A stretch of DNA of 22,932 nucleotides from Myxococcales bacterium (lineage in GTDB: Bacteria; Myxococcota_A; Bradymonadia; UBA4248): contig SFMP01000028.1 of NCBI GenBank assembly GCA_004554395.1, forward strand, positions 1 to 22,932, read 5' to 3'. Below the pieces are notes generated by a model. It searched no databases. It was given only the letters and a program-made list of their open reading frames with translations, and was not told the DNA's origin. Shown piece by piece: positions 1-7,735 of this stretch. Position numbers and translations under genes: made by a program. Within the stretch, counting starts at the first letter, position 1; the number at the start of each line of letters is the position of its first letter.

Positions 1-253
1 CGTTAAAAAAAAAATGTGACGGTTTTTTTTCGTTTTTTTTTTCGTGTTTTGGAAAACACCAATGAAATCAATGCGTTATCGCTATGGCTTTTTTGTGGGG
101 ATCGTGCGAGTGCATTGCGTCGATGGGGGCTGTCGTCAATGATGAGAGATGAGAATTGATTTATTTTGATACATATTTCTCTTTTTGTCGATTTCGTCCT
201 ATATAGGATGGGGATGGCGCTTTGGCGTCGTTTTTTTTCGGAGTGAGTGGAGT
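1..253. other. Leader region with A/T homopolymer tracts
   Basis: No gene is supported here. The first 45 bases hold a run of A followed by two runs of eight or more T. The A run and first T run could pair as a weak, GC-poor hairpin, possibly the terminator of a gene outside the window. No convincing sigma-70 promoter pair was found before the gene at 254. A GGAG at 240-243 lies 10 bases before that ATG and is the likely ribosome binding site. Confidence 0.4.
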
Positions 254-1489
254 ATGATGAAGAAAACGATTTGGATTGGGTTGTTGGCTGGTTGCTTTTT
301 GATGATGGGGTGTGACGATTCGAGTGATTCGGATGGCACCGAATCGGGGGGGACTGTGAACCCCGGCGATACGCAGAAACCGGACGAGACACAGAAACCG
401 GGTGAGACACAGAAACCGGGCGAGACGCAGAAACCAGGCGAGTCGCAAGATCCGAATCTGACGAAAGCGGATACGGTGACGACGCAGAAGTGCGACGATA
501 ATTACGACGAGACGTGTCTCGATAACGTGGCGCGTTTTTGTAACGACGATGGTTTCGTCGTCGTGCGCAAGTGTGCCGAATTGGGCGATGGATCGGTATG
601 TCGTAAGATGGCGGCTGAGAACGTCGTCGATTGCGTTTTGCCTTGCGAGAAGAAATCCGACGAGACGGTGTGCGATGGCAATAAGCCCGTGCGCCATGTG
701 TGCGCCAAGACGACGCAAGGCGACAAACAACTGCATTTGTTCAAGTTTTCGGATGCGCCATGCGCGTCGGCGTGCAGTGATGGCAAATGCGTCGATAAGG
801 TCGACTACGAAGAGGGTAAACCGTGCGGTGATGATTTTGTCGCCGCTTGCGATGGGCAAGTCGGTTACGATTGCGTCGGTGGGACGATTGCGAAGCGCAC
901 GTGTGAGGGATCGAAGTTGTGTGCGATTCGCGTAGGTGGCACGACGACGATGTGTGCCGAAAAGTGCGATTCGGTGATCAATTCGACCGAAGGAATTTGC
1001 GAATCGGTTGGCGGCAAAACGGTTGCGAAGCGCACGATTTGCGAGCCAGCGATAGACCATAAATACTATGCCTTCGAGATCGAAGAGACGTGTGCAAACG
1101 ATTGTGCCGGAGGTATATGCGGTATCAAGGCGTTGCCCGTCGATGGCGACGATTGCGACGAAGCGACGTTCCGGAGCGTGTGCATAGAGGGCGAGGCTTA
1201 TAATTGCAATCCGAAGACCCACAAGGTCGAGATAATCGAATGCGGATCGAGGGAGTTCGTGGGGCAACCGTTCTGTCGTGTGAAGAGTGATTCGTATGCT
1301 GGTTGCGTCGTTCCGTGTGCCGCTGGGGATGCACCGCTGACGAATTGTGGATCGCGCCATGAAGATGGCAAAAAAATCTACTATACCGATAATTTTGTCT
1401 GCGAGAAATCGCCGAGCGATCAGGGATATTATTCCTTTAGAGTCCAGGAAGATTGCGCCGGATCGTGTAAGAGTGGGGTTTGTATTTAG
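254..1489 (+). CDS. Cys-rich lipoprotein with three 12-cysteine modules
   Basis: Predicted exported lipoprotein of 411 aa; function unknown. The N-terminus MMKKTIW starts a signal peptide ending in lipobox LMMGC (Cys20), followed by Asp-Asp. Residues 39-62 are a KPGETQ-type hydrophilic linker encoded by an 18-bp tandem repeat, which probably holds the folded part off the membrane. The rest consists of three consecutive modules of about 100-110 aa (nt 491-790, 824-1120, 1154-1483). Each has 12 cysteines, with a C-x3-C pair near the middle and a second C-x3-C near the end. I chose ATG 254 because it starts the signal peptide and has GGAG at 240-243; an upstream in-frame ATG at 185 would only add a non-signal extension. 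The same module occurs in the lipoproteins at 13796 and 15886. Even cysteine number per module suggests disulfide bonding outside the cytoplasm (inference). Lipoprotein call is firm; role is not. Confidence 0.88.
   Translation: MMKKTIWIGLLAGCFLMMGCDDSSDSDGTESGGTVNPGDTQKPDETQKPGETQKPGETQKPGESQDPNLTKADTVTTQKCDDNYDETCLDNVARFCNDDGFVVVRKCAELGDGSVCRKMAAENVVDCVLPCEKKSDETVCDGNKPVRHVCAKTTQGDKQLHLFKFSDAPCASACSDGKCVDKVDYEEGKPCGDDFVAACDGQVGYDCVGGTIAKRTCEGSKLCAIRVGGTTTMCAEKCDSVINSTEGICESVGGKTVAKRTICEPAIDHKYYAFEIEETCANDCAGGICGIKALPVDGDDCDEATFRSVCIEGEAYNCNPKTHKVEIIECGSREFVGQPFCRVKSDSYAGCVVPCAAGDAPLTNCGSRHEDGKKIYYTDNFVCEKSPSDQGYYSFRVQEDCAGSCKSGVCI
368..439 (+). repeat. 18-bp tandem repeat, four units, in coding sequence
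   Basis: Four in-frame units, each encoding a six-residue stretch of the type ETQKPG, followed by a degenerate fifth. The units differ at only one to three bases. Because the unit length is a multiple of three, gain or loss of copies would change only linker length in the lipoprotein. Confidence 0.85.
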
Positions 1490-1655
1490 GTAGAATGGGG
1501 CGCTCTCCTCTTTGCTCTTTTGCGATAAATGGCGCAAGGGGAGGGCTTTAATCGGGTGAATGGCTTCCCCGTGAATGTTGCACGACTAGGCGCTTTCGTA
1601 TAAAAGGCAGATTTGTTGCATCGTTTTGAACTTGCACAAATGGCTATGGGGACGG

Positions 1656-4600
1656 ATGGTGATGAAAGCGCAGAGAAAGAAATTTTCGACGAAATGGTAT
1701 CGACTATTGCGGCGGAAAGTCGGGGGCGTGTGTGGGGGCAGCGCAGATGTGTTGCGTCCCGAGGATCAGGAAACGTCGAGTGATTCGGTTCAAGACATTG
1801 TGCCCGAAATCGTCGAGTTAGGCGAGCTGAGCGATGCGACGGACTTTTTGGCCGTCGATGACGATGGTGATCGAGACATTGTGAGCAGTTCGGTTCAAGT
1901 AATCGAACCAGAGCTCGCCGAGGTCGATGCGGAGAGCGAAGCGACGGAATCATTGGCTAGCGATGGCGCGTCGAGCGAAGCGACGGAATTATTGTCTATC
2001 GACGTCGATGAAGTGAAAGACGCCGAAGATGTCGATATGGCTCGCGAAGCCCCAGCGCCACGCGTTCGCATATCGCGTATGACGAAAAAACGCGGCGATA
2101 GATTGGTGGCGAATGAGGGGGAATCGGGATCGAAATCTGAGTCGCAAAAGCGCTTCAAGAGCCAAGAAATCGACAATCCAGAAGTGAGTTCGCGGTTGAC
2201 GAATATGTCGATTCGCCACGTCGGATCGCGTCCAGATTGGTTCGATATCGAACCGATGAGTTTGCCGGGCGTCGTGCGACAATGTAACAATTTGTATTAC
2301 AAGATAGAGTCGTCGCTCGTGCGCAAGGAAAAGCAAATGATTTTGCTCGCGGGGCGCGAGGGAATTGGGAAGACGACGTTTTTAGCGCAAGTTTATGCGA
2401 AGCTCGAACATGCGCCGATAGGCGTTTTGACGCTTGCGCCGGGGATCCCGAAGAAGTCGCCGTTTCGAGCACTGCGCAATATCTTAGAGCAGCGATTTTA
2501 TATATCGGGGAAGGCGAATTTTGCCTGCATTGAGCGATTTGTGCGCAGTGCGATGGCGGCGATTATTGCATCGGATGGCGACGTCGATGCCGCTGAGGTC
2601 GAAAAAGATATCGATGCAATTTTGGAAATGTGGCGCATGACGCGAGCGAGTCAGAAGCCGGCACGGGTGGTGCCTCCGCCGCTCAAAACGCAAGTCGTCT
2701 CGATGGAATCGGTCATTGCTGCGCATAAAATGCAGAAAAAAGCCAATTCGAGCGAACAAAATTCAAGCGCAGAAAGTGTATCTGGCGAAGAGGCGCAGGG
2801 CAAATCGGAAACGCGTTGTGCTGATGTTGCGAAAGAGCCCATATCGGCGACGCCACGCGTTCCCGATAGCATCGATATCGCGATGGATGAGGCATTAGTT
2901 GCAAGTGCGATCGAGCGTTTAGTTCCTGCGTTATGCCATTTACTTCGAGCTGATTTGCGCAAAAATGCGATCGTCATCGTCATCGACGATGCCGAAAAAT
3001 ACGACCGATATAGTTTGGAAATCTTGTGCAAATTATACGAGGTTTTAGATGGCGGTCCGTTGACGATGTTGTGGACGGTATCGGACTGCGAGCTTTTGCC
3101 CGAATCGATACGAAACAAGTCGTATTTGGATCGATTTCGCCTCGATTCGATGAGCGACACGGATTTGACGTTGTTGACGAAGCACGTGTTTCGTCGTTTG
3201 GGGGAATCGCGCGAGAAAAAGCTGATTCCACAAGAGATATGTCGGCACATTGCGCAGAGGGCTTATGGGAGCCCGAAGCGAGCGATTGAATTGATACTCG
3301 AGCATTTTAAGCCCGATCAAGTCATCCATTGGAACGAGGCGATCGAGAAGATACGGCATCAATCGTTGCCGCAAGATGTGGCATCGTCAATCGTGGCTCG
3401 GTTTAAATCGTGCGACGAAGCCGAGCAAACGCTATTGCAAGTGGCGTCGCATTTGATGGTTCCGTTTACTTGTGCGACGTTACAGAGCATCGTGTCGGGG
3501 CTCGACGACGGCCATTGCATCGAAGCATTGCGCTGTGTAACGGCGTTTAAATCGCTGAGAAAACAAGGATTTTTCGATCGTTCGGAAGACTCGTTGACGC
3601 GCATGACGCCGACATTTGTGTTTCGTCATGACTGCGAGAGGATTGTGATAGCGGGTAGTACACCGCGTGGGTTGCGCAGTGCGATATATGCACGAGCGGC
3701 GCAGTGGTATACGCTCATCAATTTTGATGGCATTTACGATGAGACGATAGGCGATTTGTGGCGTTGCAATCAATCGCTCGATGCGGCTTGTCGCTGTTAC
3801 GAAAGTGCGGCGTATCGGGCATATCGCCAAGCGCATTATACAAAGGCGTGGCCGCTGTTTTCGAAGCTATTGAAATGTTTGCCCGAGTCGGATTTGGCGC
3901 GCAAAATCAAAGTATCGCTCGATAGTGCAAAGATCGCATTTCGCATTGGGCTCATCGACGAGGCATTTCGGCTTTGTCGATGGACGTGTTACAACGCGAC
4001 GCGATTGAGTGCATACGCGCAAGCGGCGCAGGCGACGTTGCAAATCGCCGAGATGCTCGTCGAAATCGGGAGCACGCGCCATGTCATGCGGTATATCAAG
4101 CGAACGCGAGCATTGCTCAATGTGGCGGGTAATGTGCGTTTGGCCATCGAACTCGACATCGTCTTGGCCAATTATGCGCTCGTCTTATCGCAGAGAAACC
4201 GTGTCAGAGCGTTAGTGACGAAGATCCAGAGCATGGCAAAGACCGTCGAACTTGATTCGGTGACTTTGCATAAAATTGCATTGATCCATGCAAGTGTCGA
4301 ATACGATTTTGGAAATCCACTTATTGCAATTGTAGAATTCGAAAAGCTCATCGCCGATTGCGAAGCAAGTGGCGATATACGAATGCGAGCTATTGGGTAT
4401 CACATGCTCGGCAAGGCATACGAGCGAAGCGAGAATTTGTCGTCGGCATTGGAATCTTGGAATCGTGCACTTGGGCTAGCACAAGAGATGAATGACGTCG
4501 TTCTCCATGCGGCAATATTGGCAGATATTGCCGATGGTGCGCTTTCGCTCGAAGCCATGAGAACGGCTCGCGTGGCGATCGAGGAGTGTTTAGGCGCTGC

Positions 4601-5066
4601 ACAGCAGACGCGACAGCGCGATTTAATTGCGCGATGTTTGGCCAATACGGCTTATTTGCAATACGTCGAGGGGCAGCACGATAAGGCCATGCGGACACTG
4701 CGCAAGGCGCACAAAAGCGCATGTAGCCTTCGGATTATGAATATTTGGACGCGAACGCTTTCGTTGATTGCGTGGTTTTATCGCCAAGTCGATAGCGGTT
4801 TGTATCGTCCAAACGAAGCAAACGCCATCTATCGCCATCTCGTTTCGATATATGAGCGATATCATCAACCGCTTGGGGCGGGGCGCATCGTGCCCGAATA
4901 TGCGCGGTTCTTGTTCTCGATTCATCAGAACATGGTTGCGCTTTCGCAGTGTCGAAAGTTGCGATCGGTGTATCAGGAATTTGGGATTGCGCAAGGGATT
5001 GAGAAGATCGATGCGCTCATCGATTCGATGAACGAGGCGTCGGACGGTGGAAATGACGGGCGATAA
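1656..5066 (+). CDS. AAA/STAND-type ATPase with C-terminal TPR-like repeats
   Basis: Predicted cytoplasmic signalling ATPase of 1136 aa. Residues about 35-130 are an acidic, Ser-rich linker with internal repeats. A P-loop follows at 233-241 (GREGIGKTT; Lys239). The Walker B candidate is IVIVIDDAE beginning at 439, so about 200 residues separate the two motifs. That interval includes a low-complexity Lys/Ser/Glu insert near 350-400. From about 680 to the end the protein is all-helical and TPR-like, for example near 912-942 and 992-1022. The architecture resembles the AAA-TPR half of kinase-ATPase-TPR fusions common in Myxococcota. Here a separate Ser/Thr kinase gene follows 216 bases downstream, so the two may act as a split pair (inference). 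The start is uncertain: TTG 1626, ATG 1656, GTG 1659 and ATG 1662 are in frame; GGGGA at 1648-1652 fits 1662 best by spacing. The sensing ligand is unknown. Confidence 0.85.
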   Translation: MVMKAQRKKFSTKWYRLLRRKVGGVCGGSADVLRPEDQETSSDSVQDIVPEIVELGELSDATDFLAVDDDGDRDIVSSSVQVIEPELAEVDAESEATESLASDGASSEATELLSIDVDEVKDAEDVDMAREAPAPRVRISRMTKKRGDRLVANEGESGSKSESQKRFKSQEIDNPEVSSRLTNMSIRHVGSRPDWFDIEPMSLPGVVRQCNNLYYKIESSLVRKEKQMILLAGREGIGKTTFLAQVYAKLEHAPIGVLTLAPGIPKKSPFRALRNILEQRFYISGKANFACIERFVRSAMAAIIASDGDVDAAEVEKDIDAILEMWRMTRASQKPARVVPPPLKTQVVSMESVIAAHKMQKKANSSEQNSSAESVSGEEAQGKSETRCADVAKEPISATPRVPDSIDIAMDEALVASAIERLVPALCHLLRADLRKNAIVIVIDDAEKYDRYSLEILCKLYEVLDGGPLTMLWTVSDCELLPESIRNKSYLDRFRLDSMSDTDLTLLTKHVFRRLGESREKKLIPQEICRHIAQRAYGSPKRAIELILEHFKPDQVIHWNEAIEKIRHQSLPQDVASSIVARFKSCDEAEQTLLQVASHLMVPFTCATLQSIVSGLDDGHCIEALRCVTAFKSLRKQGFFDRSEDSLTRMTPTFVFRHDCERIVIAGSTPRGLRSAIYARAAQWYTLINFDGIYDETIGDLWRCNQSLDAACRCYESAAYRAYRQAHYTKAWPLFSKLLKCLPESDLARKIKVSLDSAKIAFRIGLIDEAFRLCRWTCYNATRLSAYAQAAQATLQIAEMLVEIGSTRHVMRYIKRTRALLNVAGNVRLAIELDIVLANYALVLSQRNRVRALVTKIQSMAKTVELDSVTLHKIALIHASVEYDFGNPLIAIVEFEKLIADCEASGDIRMRAIGYHMLGKAYERSENLSSALESWNRALGLAQEMNDVVLHAAILADIADGALSLEAMRTARVAIEECLGAAQQTRQRDLIARCLANTAYLQYVEGQHDKAMRTLRKAHKSACSLRIMNIWTRTLSLIAWFYRQVDSGLYRPNEANAIYRHLVSIYERYHQPLGAGRIVPEYARFLFSIHQNMVALSQCRKLRSVYQEFGIAQGIEKIDALIDSMNEASDGGNDGR

Positions 5067-5128
5067 CTGATTGGGATTGCACATCGATTCGACGAACGCC
5101 GCTTTGGGGTGGGAATGGCGGGCGAGGA
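4981..5128 (+). repeat. Decayed duplication of the ATPase gene 3' end
   Basis: Bases 4981-5066, the last part of the ATPase gene, recur in degraded form at 5071-5128, just after its stop codon. Both copies begin TTGGGATTGC. The copy then lacks about 27 bases and resumes with CATCGATTCG, GAACG, GGTGG, AATG and CGGGCGA in the same order. The copy is out of frame or interrupted and is not read as protein. Confidence 0.65.
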
Positions 5129-5282
5129 TGTCAAGAATCGCTCGAATCGATGCGCGATTAGACCGATAAAAGATACCATTTGTAACGATTTTGGAGTAAT
5201 ATCGATGCACTGCATTGTCGTGGGGTGCGACAGCCTCGGGTCATGATGCTGTTTTCGTACGCATTTTTGTGTTTTTATCGAT

Positions 5283-6848
5283 ATGAATTCTCAGATAGGT
5301 CATACCATAGATGTCGATCCGTTGGTCGGCACGTTGCTCGACGGACGTTATCTCGTCAATTATCTCGTCGCACGCGGTGGTATGGGGAATATCTATCAGG
5401 CGCATGACGTGAGGCAGGGGCGAGTTGTTGCGCTGAAGCTGTTGCGTTCGGAGTACAATGGCGATCAATCGATTGTCGATCGATTTTTGCGCGAAGCGCA
5501 TGCTCTCGAACGCCTGACGCATCCGAATATTTGCCATATATTTGGCTATGGGTGCACGCCCGATGGCAATCATTATTTTGCGATGGAGTTTCTCGAGGGC
5601 AAAGCGCTCGACGCCGTGTTGAGAGAAAAGCGCGTCTTGCCTCCGGCGCAAGCGATTCGCTATGTCGCACGAGCGGCGGCGGCGCTTTGCGATGCCCATA
5701 ACAAGGGCGTGATCCATCGAGATTTAAAGCCAGCCAATATCTTTATCGTTCAGGCCGGTAATACCGACGATGTCAAAGTCTTGGACTTTGGCGTGGCAAA
5801 GCTACAAGATGGCGACCCGATGTTTATGGGGCGTTTGACGAATGCCGGTGCGACGCTTGGGACGCCGTTTTATATGTCGCCCGAACAGATTCAAGCTAGC
5901 GATGTCGATGCGCGAACCGACGTCTATGCCTTGGGCATTATTCTATGGGAGTGCTTATTTGGTGCACCGCCATTCATAGGAAATAACCTGATCGACGTCT
6001 TTAGCGCGGCTGTGAACCAAAAATTGCCAAAATTGCCGAAGAATATTCGTAGCAATAAGCAATGGCGCAAAATTTATGCAGTATTGCAAAAGGCTCTGCA
6101 AAAAGATCGCGACAAGCGCTACCCGTCGATGATTGCGTTTTTGCATGCGCTCGAAGATTTGGGGCGCGAATTGGGCGTCGATTTGAGCGATGAACGAAGC
6201 GGGATTCACGCACTGACGACGACGCATCAAAACTTGAGTGCTGGGGGATTCGGGCGATTTATCGACGTCGTTCACGATTGGGTACACGGGGTTTCGCCGT
6301 TGCGCCTCGTCGTGATAGGGGCAATCGTCTGCTTATGCGTGGGGGCGATAGCGACGGCAATCGTCGTCGGATCGACGCCTACGGCTGTGGCGCCTCAAGT
6401 TCGCGTCGATACGTATAAGTTTTTTGCCAATTATCCGGCCGATGTCCAAATCGATGGGAAAAAAGTCGGAACGACGCCGATGAGCATCGATTTGCGCGAC
6501 GATGAGCCGCCGTTCACCGTCGTGTTGCGATATGGCGATGAATATGCCGACAGTTTTACGGTCGAAAATCGGATCGATGGCATTGCGGGGTATGCGGCAA
6601 ATCTCGTGAGCGATGACGACGATGGGATCGACGATGAATCGCCGACGTTAAAAATAGAGACGACGCCCGAAGGCGCATCGGTCGTGGGAAAAGACGTGGG
6701 CGTTTATTGTACGACGCCATGCACGATCGATATCGCCGATAAATCGCGGTTTATTCTCGATATATCGCTCGAGGGCTATCGCTGCGAACATATCGTCGTC
6801 GTGCCGCGTGGCAAGAGCTTCGTGCTAAAGACTAACTTGTTCCGCTAA
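5283..6848 (+). CDS. Membrane Ser/Thr protein kinase with C-terminal PEGA-type domains
   Basis: Hanks-type Ser/Thr kinase of 521 aa. The kinase domain (about 23-290) has a glycine loop ARGGMG (30-35), ATP-anchoring Lys52, helix-C Glu71, HRDLKPAN (145-152), DFG (168-170) and a GTPFYMSPEQ activation-loop end. All catalytic residues are present, so it should be active. A single hydrophobic segment at about 341-363 would place the C-terminus across the inner membrane. That part holds two PEGA-like beta domains (about 376-420 and 455-521), the second with a Cys pair near its middle. PEGA domains are often found on bacterial surface or periplasmic proteins, so envelope sensing is plausible. It lies 216 bases after the AAA/TPR gene and 32 bases before the ExbD-like lipoprotein, suggesting a joint unit. 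No clear ribosome binding site precedes ATG 5283, and I see no better in-frame start. Confidence 0.93.
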   Translation: MNSQIGHTIDVDPLVGTLLDGRYLVNYLVARGGMGNIYQAHDVRQGRVVALKLLRSEYNGDQSIVDRFLREAHALERLTHPNICHIFGYGCTPDGNHYFAMEFLEGKALDAVLREKRVLPPAQAIRYVARAAAALCDAHNKGVIHRDLKPANIFIVQAGNTDDVKVLDFGVAKLQDGDPMFMGRLTNAGATLGTPFYMSPEQIQASDVDARTDVYALGIILWECLFGAPPFIGNNLIDVFSAAVNQKLPKLPKNIRSNKQWRKIYAVLQKALQKDRDKRYPSMIAFLHALEDLGRELGVDLSDERSGIHALTTTHQNLSAGGFGRFIDVVHDWVHGVSPLRLVVIGAIVCLCVGAIATAIVVGSTPTAVAPQVRVDTYKFFANYPADVQIDGKKVGTTPMSIDLRDDEPPFTVVLRYGDEYADSFTVENRIDGIAGYAANLVSDDDDGIDDESPTLKIETTPEGASVVGKDVGVYCTTPCTIDIADKSRFILDISLEGYRCEHIVVVPRGKSFVLKTNLFR

Positions 6849-6863
6849 AGATAAACTCATTCC
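6824..6863 (+). repeat. 20-bp tandem repeat across the kinase stop codon
   Basis: Two adjacent 20-base units, 6824-6843 and 6844-6863, both begin GCTAAAGA and end TTCC and agree at about 16 of 20 positions. The kinase stop TAA (6846-6848) falls inside the second unit, so the last codons of the gene are duplicated into the untranslated region. Confidence 0.7.
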
Positions 6864-6880
6864 GATAGAAGATATCCATC

Positions 6881-7348
6881 ATGCAACGCACAATTTCCTT
6901 ATTCATCTTTAGTATCGTCGCATTTTTTGCCATGAGTTGTGCGTCGTCGAAAAACGATCGCCAAGCCGTATTCGTGTCAGATATCGAAAATTCGCCCGAA
7001 TTGGTCGCGATCGATGCATCGATTGAAACGCTCGGCGAACGAACAAAGGCTCTCGAAGACGAATATGCCGAAATCGAAAAAGTCGTCTTGGCACATGCCA
7101 AATTCGAAGGTGAACCCGATCATGGCGACGATTCATTGAAGATATATGTCAATGAAAACAATGCCATCATCGTCAACGATACGGCGATGACGCGAAATGA
7201 ATTCGGCAATTTCATCGATAAGAAATTGCCAGCACTTTGTACGCCAGCGCCGACGCTCAAAGTTCATGCTCGGGCGAATTACGATATTGCGGCATCTTTG
7301 CTCGAAATGATCTATGCTCGCGGTTGCACCGACGTCGCCTTTGAGTAG
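6881..7348 (+). CDS. Small lipoprotein with ExbD/TolR-like periplasmic domain
   Basis: Predicted lipoprotein of 155 aa. The signal peptide ends in lipobox FAMSC (Cys20). Residues 41-74 are a charged heptad-like helix, probably a coiled coil. Residues about 86-155 have the fold pattern of the ExbD/TolR periplasmic domain: strand KIYVNENN, a turn before the next strand IIVND, a helix NEFGNFIDKKL, strand TLKVHARANYD, helix ASLLEMIYARG, and terminal strand CTDVAF. Genuine ExbD/TolR proteins carry an N-terminal transmembrane helix with a proton-path Asp; here that helix is replaced by a lipoprotein signal, so it cannot serve as a canonical stator subunit. No ExbB/TolQ gene is in the window. It follows the kinase by 32 bases, with a weak GAAG-type ribosome site. 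The domain call rests on pattern recognition alone; the lipoprotein call is firm. Confidence 0.8.
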   Translation: MQRTISLFIFSIVAFFAMSCASSKNDRQAVFVSDIENSPELVAIDASIETLGERTKALEDEYAEIEKVVLAHAKFEGEPDHGDDSLKIYVNENNAIIVNDTAMTRNEFGNFIDKKLPALCTPAPTLKVHARANYDIAASLLEMIYARGCTDVAFE

Positions 7349-7350
7349 TT

Positions 7351-7390
7351 TTTTTATTGCGCTTTGCGCGTTTTTATTGCGCTTTGTGCT
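7351..7390 (+). repeat. 20-bp tandem repeat after the ExbD-like gene
   Basis: Two adjacent units, 7351-7370 and 7371-7390, both begin TTTTTATTGCGCTTTG and differ only near their ends. They form the left edge of the GTGGGGG-hairpin element that follows. Confidence 0.65.
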
Positions 7391-7490
7391 TTTTTTGTGG
7401 GGGACTCGTCCCCCACGCCCCCACGCCGCTTTCAGCGGCTTTTGTTTGCGATTTTTCATTAATTGCAGCGTTTTTCTACTGCATTTTTTT
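7391..7490 (+). repeat. GTGGGGG-hairpin element, copy A
   Basis: A T-run is followed by GTGGGGGA (7397-7404), a 4-base loop and TCCCCCAC (7409-7416). A second C-rich strand CCCCCAC (7418-7424) follows, then hairpin GCCGCT/AGCGGC (7425-7439), then an AT-rich tail containing TTGCAG and CTGCA. The same order, with near-identical sequence, recurs at 10340-10465, and the GC hairpin recurs at 22310-22348. It fills the gap between two convergent genes. Confidence 0.75.
7425..7446 (+). terminator. Possible rho-independent terminator inside copy A
   Basis: Stem GCCGCT (7425-7430) and AGCGGC (7434-7439) with a TTC loop is followed by TTTTGTTT. It lies about 75 bases after the ExbD-like lipoprotein gene on the same strand and could end that transcript. 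The same hairpin in copy B has no plus-strand gene upstream, so termination may be incidental to the repeat. Confidence 0.5.
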
Positions 7491-7521
7491 ATTGCGTTTT
7501 GCGCTTTGTTTAATATTCGGA

Positions 7522-7722
7522 GCCCGTATCGGCGTAGCCGATAGGGCGACAAGCGTAGCCGTATGTCGCGAAAGCGGCATAGGCGTAGCCGGCGCCGTAT
7601 TGCCGCAGGCAATAGGCGACAAATCGCCCGTATCGGCGTAGCCGATAGGGCGACAAGCGTAGCCGTATGTCGCGAAAGCGGCATAGGCGTAGCCGACGCC
7701 GTATTGCCGCAGGCAATAGGCG
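7522..7722 (+). repeat. Hairpin cluster I: six bulged-G TAT...ATA units
   Basis: Two near-identical copies with a 104-bp period (from 7522 and from 7626), each holding three hairpins. Cores are TATCGGC/GCCGATA, TATGTCGC/GCGGCATA with a GAAA loop, and TATTGCC/GGCAATA. Each core is preceded by one unpaired G and enclosed by short complementary arms: GCCC/GGGC, GCC/GGC and CGCC/GGCG. It lies between the 3' ends of two convergent genes. No open reading frame in it is credible. Confidence 0.85.
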
Positions 7723-7735
7723 GCGTTCCGGTGCA

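Noticed and set aside
161..1537. Long minus-strand open frame opposite the first lipoprotein
   Set aside because: It is Arg/Ile/Ala-rich with no domain. It arises because the true gene uses TCG and CGA codons and few TTA, CTA or TCA codons, leaving the other strand open.
7522..7722. CRISPR-like array
   Set aside because: The repeats are blocks of different palindromes without unique spacers, and no cas gene is present.
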